From NCBI GenBank assembly GCA_000332255.1, contig KB235926.1, positions 1,655,112-1,719,111 on the forward strand: 64,000 bases of DNA. Direction: 5' to 3'. The notes under the pieces were generated by a model. It searched no databases, was not told where the DNA came from, and saw only the letters and a list, made by a program, of their open reading frames with translations. A program made the position numbers and the translations under genes. Positions 10,798 to 21,178 of this stretch are shown here, piece after piece. The stretch comes from a cyanobacterium PCC 7702 (lineage in GTDB: Bacteria > Cyanobacteriota > Cyanobacteriia > Cyanobacteriales > Nostocaceae). The first letter of the stretch is position 1. Every line of letters begins with the position of its first letter.

Positions 10798-11688
10798 TCA
10801 CAAAAATTCGCCCTTGGCAGTCATGATTGCTTTTCCTCCCACACGCACTTCTATAGCACCTGTATCTTTTTTTTCTGCCTCTAGCAATAACAAAGAAGGT
10901 CTTTTAATTTCATATCCTTGTTCGACTCGTATACTAATTTTCTGGCTGTTAAAATAGCAATATTCTACTAAATATCCTGCCAAACATCCATTAGCACTAC
11001 CAGTTGCTGGATCTTCCGGAATACCAAAAAAATCACAAAAAACGCGCACGTTAAGATGATTGTAGGGATGATAAGTTTCCGGACAAAAAGTCAGGATGCT
11101 TTTAGCATCTGTGGTAGCAACAAGCTGAAAATACTTCTCTTGATTAATTTTGATTTTCTGCAAAGACTTGAGGGTTTTCATAGGGACAATAATAAACGGC
11201 ACCCCCGTGGAAACTTCTTGAATGGGAAAACGAGAATCTATCTCTTCTGGTTCGACTCTGAGAATTTCTCCTACAGTCTCTACTGCCAACATCTGACGAA
11301 AAGTGGGCGCTTTTTGCTGCATCCACAAAGATTCTACAACATTGTTTATATACTCAAAATTCACGGGGACTTGTCCAATTTTTAAATTCAAAAATATTTG
11401 CTGAACAGGAATTTTAATCAGCTCTTTTTGCAGAACATAAGCTGTTCCTAAAGTAGGATGACCGGCAAAGGGAAGTTCTTGTTCGGGAGTAAAAATTCTG
11501 ACGTTATATCCGCCTAGAATTTGTGATGGCGAGGTCAAAAATGTGGTCTCGGAATAGTTTATTTCTTTAGCTATAAGTTGCATCTGTTCTGATGTGAGGT
11601 CTGCCGCATTAGTGAATACAGCTAACTGGTTGCCCGTATACTTCGTTTCCGCAAATACATCAACAATATAAAAATGCAAGCTACTCAT
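10798..11688 (-). CDS. PhzF-family isomerase
   Basis: A 296-residue protein of the PhzF/diaminopimelate-epimerase fold. The signature start is FYIVDVFAETKYTGNQLAVF, followed by the catalytic-Glu region INYSETTFL, LPFAGHPTLGTAYVL and the second-domain motif DPATGSANGCLAGYL. PhzF itself isomerises a phenazine precursor, but most homologues have unknown substrates, and no phenazine genes are nearby. The gene stands alone between the crt operon and the GH3 gene. Confidence 0.9.
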   Translation of the reverse strand: MSSLHFYIVDVFAETKYTGNQLAVFTNAADLTSEQMQLIAKEINYSETTFLTSPSQILGGYNVRIFTPEQELPFAGHPTLGTAYVLQKELIKIPVQQIFLNLKIGQVPVNFEYINNVVESLWMQQKAPTFRQMLAVETVGEILRVEPEEIDSRFPIQEVSTGVPFIIVPMKTLKSLQKIKINQEKYFQLVATTDAKSILTFCPETYHPYNHLNVRVFCDFFGIPEDPATGSANGCLAGYLVEYCYFNSQKISIRVEQGYEIKRPSLLLLEAEKKDTGAIEVRVGGKAIMTAKGEFL

Positions 11689-12136
11689 TTCGGAAATGAT
11701 TTTGTTATAACCTTTGGAAATATTTGCATAAAATCTCTACGGAATTAATTTTTTTAGAAAAATTTAAATTAGACAGAGATGTTAATTTTTGTGAAACTCA
11801 AGGGCAACAGAGAATTGTCTTTTCATTGCCAAACGCGCAGATATTCGAAAATTTCATATGCTATTCTCCAAATTTTACTTTTCGTTACATAATTGATTTT
11901 TTACCAGATGGTGTAGGAATTTTACAGTATAATTCTTCAAGTTTTAGCGGTAGGGACAGTGAAAACAATTGCTTTGGCAGCCAAATTTAGATTTTGCTTG
12001 AGAGCATCATTGACTGCGGGCATACCAGAGGTAATCGCCGTTAGCGCCTGAATAAAGTTGACGTTGGCTCTACCTATATTGATATAAAGTTGCGTAAATA
12101 TTAGATATTTAACAGCAAAAACATTGGGAGTGCGTA
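11689..12136. other. Intergenic region, possible minus-strand gene remnant
   Basis: About 450 bp without a well supported gene. On the minus strand at 11937-12080 there is a GC-richer stretch that reads as a plausible protein C terminus (NFIQALTAITSGMPAVND, then KQNLNLAAKAIVFTVPTA) but has no start of its own before the GH3 gene. It could be the tail of a lost gene. I do not recognise the family. A plus-strand frame at 11724-11990 has only a TTG start and no coding character. Confidence 0.25.
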
Positions 12137-13255
12137 ATGACAAAAGCACAAGCAATTGAAAAATTCGGACATCACCTGATCGTTGGTATTTCTGGTACTA
12201 CTTTAAATGATGATGATAAGCGTATATTGAGCGAATTAAAGCCTGTAGGAATTATTTTATATGCAAAAAATTTTCGTTATGGAAGCCATTATGAAGATTG
12301 GCTGCTAATTTATCAAAATCTCATCGATCAAATTCGTCAGTACGCCGAACGGGACTCGATGTTTATCACTATCGACCATGAAGGAGGTAATGTTCATCGT
12401 CCCTATCTCCCTATAACTCGCTTTCCCCATGCTTTTTTACTAGGAGGACAATCACGTCAAGTCGCAAGAGCTGCGGCGTTGGAACTAAAATCCTTAGGAG
12501 TGAACGTATCTTGGGGTCCTGTAGCAGACATTTTTTCCAATCCCAACAATCCAATTATCGGACCTCGCGCCTTTGGTACTACTCCCGAAACTGCAGCAGC
12601 AGGAGCGCGGGAGTACTATTTGGGACTGAGAGAATCAGGAATTATCGGTTGTGCGAAGCATTTTCCCGGTCATGGAGACACGAATACAGATTCTCACCTG
12701 GAGTTACCAACACTGAATTTAACCATCGAACAATTGCGCGCTCGAGAACTGATTCCGTTCCAAGTTCTCATCGACGAGCAAATACCGATGGTTATGACTG
12801 CCCATATTTTATTTCCGAATTTAGATCCGGAGGTACCAGCAACGCTTTCGCGACCAATTCTCAACAAGCTTTTAAGAGAGGAACTGGGGTTTAAAGGCAT
12901 AGTAGTGTCTGATGATTTAGACATGAAAGCTGTCTCGGACATGTACGCTTGCAGTGGAACTGTGGCGCAGACATTTAACGCTGGTTGCGATTTATTGATT
13001 ATTTCCCGCAATTTACCTTCATCATCTTTGGAACGCACCTTTGCGATCGCTCAAGATTTTGTTGATTCTTTAAGTAACGGTAGTCTTTTGGAATCGGTGG
13101 TGGAAGCAGCGAGAATGCGAATAGATAGCTTGTTGGCAAAAACTCCCCAGTATTTGGTATCTTCTCTTGACAAAGAAACACTGCTGCGACACGCAGAAGT
13201 GGCGATCGCCTATTCTTTTCAAAAACCGGTGATGACAGAAATTTTAGCTGGATAG
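12137..13255 (+). CDS. Glycoside hydrolase family 3 protein (NagZ-like)
   Basis: A single-domain GH3 enzyme of 372 residues, the size of bacterial beta-N-acetylhexosaminidases (NagZ) that trim muropeptides during cell-wall recycling. It has the signature KHFPGHGDTNTDSH, the substrate loop ITIDHEGGNVHR and the nucleophile region IVVSDDLDM. The NagZ-type histidine on the flexible loop is present within KHFPGHGDTNTDSH. No signal peptide is seen, so it is probably cytoplasmic. Exact sugar specificity is inferred from the family. Confidence 0.88.
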   Translation: MTKAQAIEKFGHHLIVGISGTTLNDDDKRILSELKPVGIILYAKNFRYGSHYEDWLLIYQNLIDQIRQYAERDSMFITIDHEGGNVHRPYLPITRFPHAFLLGGQSRQVARAAALELKSLGVNVSWGPVADIFSNPNNPIIGPRAFGTTPETAAAGAREYYLGLRESGIIGCAKHFPGHGDTNTDSHLELPTLNLTIEQLRARELIPFQVLIDEQIPMVMTAHILFPNLDPEVPATLSRPILNKLLREELGFKGIVVSDDLDMKAVSDMYACSGTVAQTFNAGCDLLIISRNLPSSSLERTFAIAQDFVDSLSNGSLLESVVEAARMRIDSLLAKTPQYLVSSLDKETLLRHAEVAIAYSFQKPVMTEILAG

Positions 13256-13415
13256 AGTTTGTAGGTACAGCAATGTGACAACCGCATCTTGATAGCGAAA
13301 AGCGATCGCGCTTATCCAGCGATCGTTTATTTTTTATACAGCTTGTATTTAATTTCCTCCCGGAAAGCAAGCAGCAAATTGATAGAGTTATTTGTATTAT
13401 TTGGGAATAGGAGTA

Positions 13416-13883
13416 ATGACACAAAATTCGTTAGCCAATACTCTAATGCTAGCTGTAGTGGGGGCAATTTCGTTTTCCTCAAGCGTTGGCGCTACTTTTT
13501 TACAGGGTGATTTGCATGTCACTATTGAGGGACTTAAGAATCGAAAGGGACTAGTTTGTCTGAGTCTTTTTTCTCACCAGCAAGGATTTCCAGAACAGGG
13601 CGATCGCGCTTTGAAAACCCAGTGTGTAAAGGCGAGCGCAACACCCGTAACGGTAACATTTAGAAATTTAGCAACAGGTAGCTATGCTGTAGCAGCGATC
13701 CACGACATCAATCAAGATGGAAAGCTCAATCGCAACAGCTTTGGTATTCCTACCGAAGGTTTTGGCTTTTCTGAAAATCCTGTTATCCGTATCGGACCAC
13801 CTCCCTTTCAAGATGCAGCAGTTTTTGTTGCAGGTCCGAAAACTAACATTCAAATCAATCTCCAGTATCTCTTAGGAAACTAA
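13416..13883 (+). CDS. DUF2141 exported protein
   Basis: A small exported protein of 155 residues. A signal peptide (hydrophobic stretch LMLAVVGAISFSSSVGA) is followed by one DUF2141 domain with its marks LHVTIEGLKNRKGLVCLSLF, YAVAAIHDINQDGKLNRN and FGIPTEGFGFSENP. The Asp/Asn-rich turn DINQDGKLN resembles a calcium-binding loop. I chose the ATG at 13416, with AGGAG just before it, over a TTG at 13392. Function unknown. Its stop codon touches the mutL stop on the other strand with no base between. Confidence 0.82.
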   Translation: MTQNSLANTLMLAVVGAISFSSSVGATFLQGDLHVTIEGLKNRKGLVCLSLFSHQQGFPEQGDRALKTQCVKASATPVTVTFRNLATGSYAVAAIHDINQDGKLNRNSFGIPTEGFGFSENPVIRIGPPPFQDAAVFVAGPKTNIQINLQYLLGN

Positions 13884-15590
13884 CTAAATACCGTGACTTT
13901 TACCAATTACCCAATGACGTCGGAAAAACCGCGCTAGGGCTGATTCCTCTAGGGATAAATAAATTGGGCGTCCGTGGGGACAGGTATGGGGATTGCGAGT
14001 GCGTTGCCAATCGTTGAGTAATTGCTGCATTTGTGGCAAGCTTAAAGGTGTGCCGTTACGAATGGCGCTGCGACAAGCAACAGCTACTTGCGCTGTTTGT
14101 AAGTCTCCTCCCCAGCTGAGTTCTAAAATGGCATCTGCACAATCGTCTCGCTGCTGCAGGAGTGCAGGTACGCTGCGGACTGCCCAAAGTTGTTCGCCAA
14201 AGGGTTCTATGTCTAAACCGATGCGTTGCAGTTGCGATACTTGTTCTTGTGATAATTGATATAAAATTATTGGTGGTTCCACGGTCACAAGCTGCCAGCG
14301 ATCGCACAATTGTTCGTACAAAACTCGTTCGTGGGCAATGTGTTGTTCCACTAGCCACAGTCCGCCCGGATGTTCCGCGACAATATAAGTGTTATTAACT
14401 TGACCTACTGCTTTTAAGTAGTGACGGGTCTGGTTTTGCTCGCCAAGGGTGGGTGGGGGATTGACATTGTAATTACCTTTTTGTTCCGCAGCTTTGATTA
14501 ATTTACCAACCCGACTGGTGTGAACTGCCGGTGCGATGGTGGTGGGATTGATGCGCAGGGCTTTTTCAATCGCTTGAGTGATTTGCTGTTGCCAGTAGCT
14601 TAAGTTGTGGAGGTAAATTTCTGTTTTGGCGGGGTTGCGGTTCCAATTAACGTATTGTGGAGAAATGCACAAATGCAGGCAACATATAGGGTAGCGATCG
14701 CGCGGTAAGGTTTTGTGAAATGCGCTCAGGATTGTTTGCTCTATTTCCAAGGATTTTACCATCCGTCCGTTGACCGCGACTCGCAACCAATCGGGACGAT
14801 GGCGAGAAGCGCGATCGGGTAATCCGATCGCCAACTCGAGCTTGGAATTGCTAAGGTTAGACAATCCTTCCTCGTCATTGGGGTTTGGTATTTCTAATTG
14901 CAATTGTTGTAAGTCAGTAGCTCGCACTTGGTGGAGAATCTGGGGTAGCAGCTGTCCCATTGTCGGCGCGGGTGCGATGCTAAACCATTCTCGGTCATTT
15001 TGCCAGACTTGCCAATGTATGTGGGGATGGCATAAAGCAATTTGCTGGATTGTAGTTTGTACCGCTTTGATTTGCTGTGCTTTTGAGGGTAAACCTTGAC
15101 GTCTTTCCAAACAGTTACCAAACAAGTTGGAGACGGTGACGATGGTACCAGGAGCGATCCCCGCTGCTTCTACCTGCATTACTTGTCCTCCATAGCCGTA
15201 TACTACTCGCCAACCGCAGTCTCCTGCTAGTGCGGGTACACCTTGGGGACGACTGACAATTTCTAACTCCGCAAGAGCTGTTAAACTGTGTAGCGCTTCG
15301 CCACGAAATCCCAAGCTATTGATTTTCCATAGATCTGCACAAATGCGAATTTTACTCGTACTGTGGGCTGATGCAGCTTTTTGCAGGTCTTCGAGCTTCA
15401 TCCCGCAACCATTATCTGCTACCCGCACGCGCCATTTTTCGGGCCAGATCGCAATTGTAATTCGGGTTGCACCTGCATCTATGGAATTTTCTGCTAATTC
15501 CCGTACCACAGAAGCTAAAGAGTCAATCACCTCTCCAGCCGCAATCAGGTGTACTACTTCTGTTGGTAAAGCTTCTATCGTAGATGCCAT
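13884..15590 (-). CDS. mutL: DNA mismatch repair protein MutL
   Basis: Mismatch-repair ATPase that links MutS to strand incision. The N-terminal GHKL ATPase has its three motifs: ELAENSIDAG (Mg-binding Asn), VADNGCGM and SLGFRGEALHS. The C-terminal domain shows the endonuclease motif in a variant form, EQHIAHERVLYE (the classic form starts DQHA), with ACRSAIRNG and CPHGRP later. This suggests a nicking MutL, as expected for a bacterium lacking MutH. The ATG at 15590 (MASTIEALP) is the usual start; the frame is open six codons further. About 568 residues, standard for the phylum. Confidence 0.94.
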   Translation of the reverse strand: MASTIEALPTEVVHLIAAGEVIDSLASVVRELAENSIDAGATRITIAIWPEKWRVRVADNGCGMKLEDLQKAASAHSTSKIRICADLWKINSLGFRGEALHSLTALAELEIVSRPQGVPALAGDCGWRVVYGYGGQVMQVEAAGIAPGTIVTVSNLFGNCLERRQGLPSKAQQIKAVQTTIQQIALCHPHIHWQVWQNDREWFSIAPAPTMGQLLPQILHQVRATDLQQLQLEIPNPNDEEGLSNLSNSKLELAIGLPDRASRHRPDWLRVAVNGRMVKSLEIEQTILSAFHKTLPRDRYPICCLHLCISPQYVNWNRNPAKTEIYLHNLSYWQQQITQAIEKALRINPTTIAPAVHTSRVGKLIKAAEQKGNYNVNPPPTLGEQNQTRHYLKAVGQVNNTYIVAEHPGGLWLVEQHIAHERVLYEQLCDRWQLVTVEPPIILYQLSQEQVSQLQRIGLDIEPFGEQLWAVRSVPALLQQRDDCADAILELSWGGDLQTAQVAVACRSAIRNGTPLSLPQMQQLLNDWQRTRNPHTCPHGRPIYLSLEESALARFFRRHWVIGKSHGI

Positions 15591-15808
15591 ACACTTCAGT
15601 GTAGGCAAAAAAGCGATCGCTGTATCTTTCTCACAAATTTTATGAAGTTAATATATATAAATTAATATCTTGTTAAATAAATAAATAAATGAACGGAAGA
15701 TTTGAAAAATTTTTAAAAAAAAGAGAAATAAAAATCAGATATTTGGTAGATTGCTGTTGAGGCGAAAAACAGCAAATAGCCGAGGAAAAATTATTAAGAG
15801 GTGGCTAT

Positions 15809-16129
15809 ATGATTGATTCTGTTGCCCATGACTTAAAATCGCGCCTGGAATGGGGTCAACCAAGTTTTACGATCCTGGACGTACGCGATCGCCAAAGCTA
15901 CAACAAAGCCCACATCACAGGAGCTGTGTCATTACCGATCGAAGATTTGGCAAAGCGTGCTAAATCTAGTTTCCACTGGCAACGAGACATTTACGTATAC
16001 GGAGAAAATGACGCCCAAACCAGCCAAGCAGCCCATATATTGAAAGAGGCAGGTTTTACTAGCGTCACCGAACTCAAAGGCGGTCTTGCTGCTTGGAAAA
16101 CAGTAGGAGGTGCGACAGAAGAAATTTAA
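15809..16129 (+). CDS. Rhodanese-like domain protein lacking the active-site Cys
   Basis: A single rhodanese domain of 106 residues (LDVRDRQSYNKAHITGAVSLP; C-terminal LKGGLAAWKTVGG). Active rhodaneses carry a Cys in the loop after the fourth strand (pattern VYCxxGxR); here that loop reads YVYGENDAQTSQAA, with no cysteine anywhere near. So sulfur transfer by the usual persulfide is not possible and a binding or regulatory role is more likely. A clear SD (AAGAGGTGG) precedes the ATG. Confidence 0.88.
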   Translation: MIDSVAHDLKSRLEWGQPSFTILDVRDRQSYNKAHITGAVSLPIEDLAKRAKSSFHWQRDIYVYGENDAQTSQAAHILKEAGFTSVTELKGGLAAWKTVGGATEEI

Positions 16130-16310
16130 TAATTAAATTCAATTTAGTACTGATGTACTGCACTGGGTGCAGTACTGCGGTGAAAACAAAGGTCTGTAAC
16201 TGTAATCTTGCGAAACGAATCAACTTGGAAAAGACGGGAAAAAGATACTTATCCGCAACCACCAGAAGTTATTGTTTGACTGCGTAGATGCAGCAGCGGA
16301 AAGTAACTTG

Positions 16311-17357
16311 CTAGTTTTTCGTAACCATCAACTTAGCTGCTTGAGGTTGATGAAGCAAACCGCTTAATAAAGAAGCGGGACGCTGGGTGTAAGGCCAAGC
16401 AAAAGCATGGCGAAAAGCAGCATCTTGACAAGCTTGGAGTTGTTCAAAATTTATAATGTCGTAGGTTAAGAGATTTTCGTACTCAAAGGGTAGACGTACG
16501 TTGTGCAATCCAGCATTGTCAGTGCAGATGGCAATATCAACGCCAGCATCAAAACAACGGTCGAAAACCAACTTCAATTGACGTATATCCTGCAAGGTAC
16601 CGGTTTTTAAATATGTAGTGGGACAAACCTCCAGACACTGATTTCGGCGAGCCAAATCTGGGAGTAATTCCGGGTACAACAAAGGAATTTGGATCCCGTG
16701 ACCGATACGCATCAAGTAAGGTAAAAGTTCTGGATAACAACCGGCAGTGGTTTCGTAGAGATGTCCTGTGGTATTAATTCCTAAAGATAAGGCATATTCG
16801 TATAACTCAATCCATTCTGACAGGCGATCGCCATAATAGCTATCTCCGCCAGCAATATCTACTGCACAAACATACCGCTTGTTTTGTGCTGCGAGATCGA
16901 CAATTGCTCTGTTGACCTCGTAGGGTAAGCGGGAGTGCATGCAGAGAATTTGACTGGTAACAATGGGATATTCCGAGATTTGACTGGCTTTACCCACAAT
17001 TTCAACAATTTCCGCCATTTTGTCAATTCTGCGTGCTTGACTTAAATCTTCTGGCGTTCGCAAGTAAGGAGTGTAGCGCAGCTCCAAATAAGCTAAATTT
17101 TCAAAAATGTAAGCACCCCGAACTAAGCGATAGATAAAGTAAGGTAAAGTTTCCACGGTTTGCACCCTTTCAACTAAGGTGTGCAGCTCCAGATATTCAT
17201 CGAGTGTATTGCGGGGACGAGTATAAAACTCTTCAAATTCTGAATAGTCAGCAAACGGAGAAATCAACTCAGAACAATGACGTTCAAAATATCGCCACAG
17301 AACTCGCGGTACCACCGAACCGCCCAAGTGTCTGTGCAATTCTGCGTACAAAGCCAT
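16311..17357 (-). CDS. Adenosine deaminase family protein
   Basis: Metal-dependent amidohydrolase, 348 residues. The zinc ligands are visible: ELHRHLGGS (His8, His10), a third His with the catalytic Glu in TTGHLYET (HLYE where adenosine deaminase has HAGE), and the Asp motif CTDNAGLH. The motif VCPTTYL precedes it. It would deaminate adenosine or a related purine to the inosine form. It is divergent from purA with 150 bp between, a purine-linked arrangement. Substrate (adenosine versus adenine or a modified nucleoside) is not settled by sequence. Confidence 0.87.
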   Translation of the reverse strand: MALYAELHRHLGGSVVPRVLWRYFERHCSELISPFADYSEFEEFYTRPRNTLDEYLELHTLVERVQTVETLPYFIYRLVRGAYIFENLAYLELRYTPYLRTPEDLSQARRIDKMAEIVEIVGKASQISEYPIVTSQILCMHSRLPYEVNRAIVDLAAQNKRYVCAVDIAGGDSYYGDRLSEWIELYEYALSLGINTTGHLYETTAGCYPELLPYLMRIGHGIQIPLLYPELLPDLARRNQCLEVCPTTYLKTGTLQDIRQLKLVFDRCFDAGVDIAICTDNAGLHNVRLPFEYENLLTYDIINFEQLQACQDAAFRHAFAWPYTQRPASLLSGLLHQPQAAKLMVTKN

Positions 17358-17488
17358 AGAAATCTATATTAGCTAGAAATGTTAATTATTATTAAAACTA
17401 ACAAATAAAACAGCAATCGACACTGGTTTGGCCCAACTTGACAAACACAAACAAAAATGCACATAATCATTGTTTGTGAAAACTTTAG

Positions 17489-18850
<1,362 letters not shown>

Positions 18851-18855
18851 CAACG

Positions 18856-18899
18856 GCAGCTAGCTAGTTAGCTGCAACAGCCAAAACGTGAATGTTTTG
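18856..18899 (+). other. Two tandem hairpins between purA and rplY
   Basis: GCAGCTA/TAGCTGC (18856-18875, 7-bp stem, 6-nt loop) and CAAAAC/GTTTTG (18882-18899, 6-bp stem, 6-nt loop) follow purA within 50 bp and precede the rplY ATG by about 35 bp. They could attenuate or terminate purA transcripts, or be a leader structure for L25. Neither has a clean U-run. Confidence 0.4.
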
Positions 18900-18935
18900 A
18901 CAAAATTGGAAATTTTGATGTTAAATTGTTAGAGT

Positions 18936-19535
18936 ATGGAACTTACTGTTGAATGTCAAAAACGACCAGAAGGTAGCAAGCCAAAAGCTTTGCGCCGTAA
19001 TGGCCAAATTCCTGGCAATTTATACGGTCACAACGGTACAGAATCTATTGCCTTGAGCATTGATGCTAGGGTCGTAGAACGCTTGCTCAAAAAAGCTTCT
19101 GTCAACAACACTTTAATTAATTTAAAGGTAACCGATATACCTTGGCAGGGCAAAACATTACTGCGAGAAGTACAAACCCATCCTGCAAAGGGTACACCTT
19201 ACCACCTGAGCTTTTTCGCCATAGCGGGTCACGGTCCCACGGATGTTGAAATACCATTGCGTTTTGTCGGCGATGCGATCGGTGTGAAACAAAATGGTGG
19301 AATCTTAGATCCCCTAGTTACAGAACTAGAGGTACGTTGTGACCCCGAAAACATTCCCGATCATATTGAAGTGGATGTTTCAAAGCTAGATATCGGTGAT
19401 AGCATACACGTTAACGAAATTAACTTGCCAGCAGGTGTAACAGTCTTAACTGAAGGAACGCAAACGGTGGTTACGGTTCTACCTCCACAAAAAAGTAGCG
19501 ATACAGAAACAGGATCACAATCTGCTACAACTTGA
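18936..19535 (+). CDS. rplY: 50S ribosomal protein L25, long (CTC/TL5) form
   Basis: Binds 5S rRNA in the large ribosomal subunit. 199 residues: an N-terminal L25 domain ([26 protein letters not shown]) and a C-terminal TL5/CTC beta domain ([35 protein letters not shown]), as usual in cyanobacteria. The C terminus is Ser/Thr-rich. A good terminator follows. Confidence 0.95.
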   Translation: MELTVECQKRPEGSKPKALRRNGQIPGNLYGHNGTESIALSIDARVVERLLKKASVNNTLINLKVTDIPWQGKTLLREVQTHPAKGTPYHLSFFAIAGHGPTDVEIPLRFVGDAIGVKQNGGILDPLVTELEVRCDPENIPDHIEVDVSKLDIGDSIHVNEINLPAGVTVLTEGTQTVVTVLPPQKSSDTETGSQSATT

Positions 19536-19562
19536 AATTTGTGATAAATTGCTCAACAAAAC

Positions 19563-19587
19563 ACCAGGGGTAAAACCCTGGTTTTTT
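19563..19587 (+). terminator. Rho-independent terminator of rplY
   Basis: Stem ACCAGGG/CCCTGGT with a 6-nt loop and the run TTTTTT directly after. It begins 27 bp past the rplY stop and shows that the next gene must start downstream of it, at 19618, not in the open frame that runs through it. Confidence 0.9.
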
Positions 19588-19617
19588 ATTGATGCAACCG
19601 TAAAGGATAGGAAAAAA

Positions 19618-21171
19618 ATGGCAAAGGTTTCGCTTCCGGTCTTTGTTGAACAAATGTTACAACCTGGATTTTATCCCCATCCAGTGCAGGAACCGATTCA
19701 ATTAATACAGACGCACGTTTCCTATGTGTTTTTGACAGGAGATTATGCTTATAAAGTAAAAAAACCTGTTAATTTTGGCTTTTTGGACTTTTCGACCTCA
19801 CAAAAGCGCAAACACTTTTGTGAGGAGGAGTTACGCTTGAATCAACGGAGTGCAAAGGAACTTTATCTGGAAGTATTACCCATAACAATGGTCGCAGGCC
19901 AATATTATTTAGGAGGAAACCAACAGGCAGTAGAATATACGCTGAAGATGCGTCAGTTTCCCCAAGAAGCACTATTGAGCGAAATGTTTGTCCAAGGTAA
20001 GTTGCAACAGTTGCACTTACAACAGTTGGGAAAGGAATTGGCAAAATTCCACGCTCAAACCGCAACCAATGATTACATCCGTAGTTTTGGAGAAGTGGCT
20101 CGAATTCGAGCTGCCTTCGACGAAAATTACCAGCAAACTGAAAAATATATTGGCGGACCGCAAACGCAGACGCAGTTTGCAGAAACTAAGCAATACACGG
20201 ATAAATTTTTTAGAGAACGTACAAAAGTATTTAAAAGCCGCATGAGTGGTGATTTTATCCGCGAATGTCACGGCGATTTGCATCTGAGAAATATTGCTCT
20301 TTGGCAAGATAGGTTTTTGTTGTTTGATTGCATTGAGTTCAACGAATCATTTCGCTTTGTGGATGTTATGTATGATGTGGCGTTTACGGTTATGGATCTC
20401 GAGTCCAGACAGCGTCAAGATTTAGCTAATGCATTTTTAAATTCCTATGTAGAGGAAACAGGAGACTGGGAGGGTTTGCAGGTATTACCTTTATATTTAA
20501 GCCGTCAGGCATACGTGCGAGCAAAGGTAAACTCATTTTTATTAGACGATCCGGGTGTACCAGAGCAAGTCAAACAAGAGATAGCTGAAACTGCAGCTAG
20601 TTACTACAAACAAGCATGGGAATATACCAAACCCCGTCAGGGAAGATTAATTTTGATGTCTGGTTTGTCGGGTTCTGGTAAAAGCACAACAGCACGATAT
20701 CTAGCTCGACAATTGGGAGCAATTCACCTGCGTTCGGATGCAGTACGCAAGCATTTGGCTGGTATTCCTCTTATGCAAAGGGGTGAAGATGATTTATATA
20801 CTCCCCAAATGACGCAGCAAACCTATACAAGATTGCAAGAGTTGGGAATCATGCTGGCAACTGAAGGTTTTACCGTCATTTTAGATGCTAAGTACGATCG
20901 CCAACAATTACGTTCGGAAGCGATCGCTCAAGCTACAGAAAAAGGAATTCCTCTATACATTCTCTATTGTCAAGCTCCCCTGGAAGTAATACGTCAGCGG
21001 TTGCAAAATCGCAGCGACGATATTGCTGATGCTACCGTTGATTTGTTACCGTTGCAACAAAAATCAGCACAAGAATTTACTGAACAAGAAAAACCACTAG
21101 TGAAAATTTTGGACACTACTCTACCGCTGCAGGCACAATTAAAGGAAATATTACAAATTTTTAGCCCATAA
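19618..21171 (+). CDS. Fusion of an aminoglycoside-phosphotransferase-like domain and a P-loop kinase
   Basis: About 517 residues in two parts. The N-terminal two thirds resemble the APH/choline-kinase fold, with CHGDLHLRNIAL (catalytic-loop Asp and Asn) and LLFDCIEFNESFRFVD in the DFG position. The C-terminal third is a gluconate-kinase/zeta-like P-loop kinase, with GLSGSGKSTTARYLA (Walker A) and a base region LRSDAVRKHLAG. This pairing is a known bacterial family (often annotated bifunctional APH/ATP-binding protein) with no proven substrate. It is not a resistance gene as such. The ATG at 19618 is chosen because the longer frame would cross the rplY terminator. Confidence 0.85.
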   Translation: MAKVSLPVFVEQMLQPGFYPHPVQEPIQLIQTHVSYVFLTGDYAYKVKKPVNFGFLDFSTSQKRKHFCEEELRLNQRSAKELYLEVLPITMVAGQYYLGGNQQAVEYTLKMRQFPQEALLSEMFVQGKLQQLHLQQLGKELAKFHAQTATNDYIRSFGEVARIRAAFDENYQQTEKYIGGPQTQTQFAETKQYTDKFFRERTKVFKSRMSGDFIRECHGDLHLRNIALWQDRFLLFDCIEFNESFRFVDVMYDVAFTVMDLESRQRQDLANAFLNSYVEETGDWEGLQVLPLYLSRQAYVRAKVNSFLLDDPGVPEQVKQEIAETAASYYKQAWEYTKPRQGRLILMSGLSGSGKSTTARYLARQLGAIHLRSDAVRKHLAGIPLMQRGEDDLYTPQMTQQTYTRLQELGIMLATEGFTVILDAKYDRQQLRSEAIAQATEKGIPLYILYCQAPLEVIRQRLQNRSDDIADATVDLLPLQQKSAQEFTEQEKPLVKILDTTLPLQAQLKEILQIFSP

Positions 21172-21178
21172 TTCTCTT

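Noticed and set aside
11724-11990. Plus-strand ORF of 88 codons
   Set aside because: TTG start only, no SD, unlikely residue composition, and no recognisable motif.
15672-15690. Tetranucleotide repeat (AAAT) in the region upstream of the rhodanese gene
   Set aside because: Short AT-rich slippage run; no sign of a function.
19549-19617. Earlier start for the APH/kinase fusion
   Set aside because: It would run through the rplY terminator and has no SD; the ATG at 19618 does.
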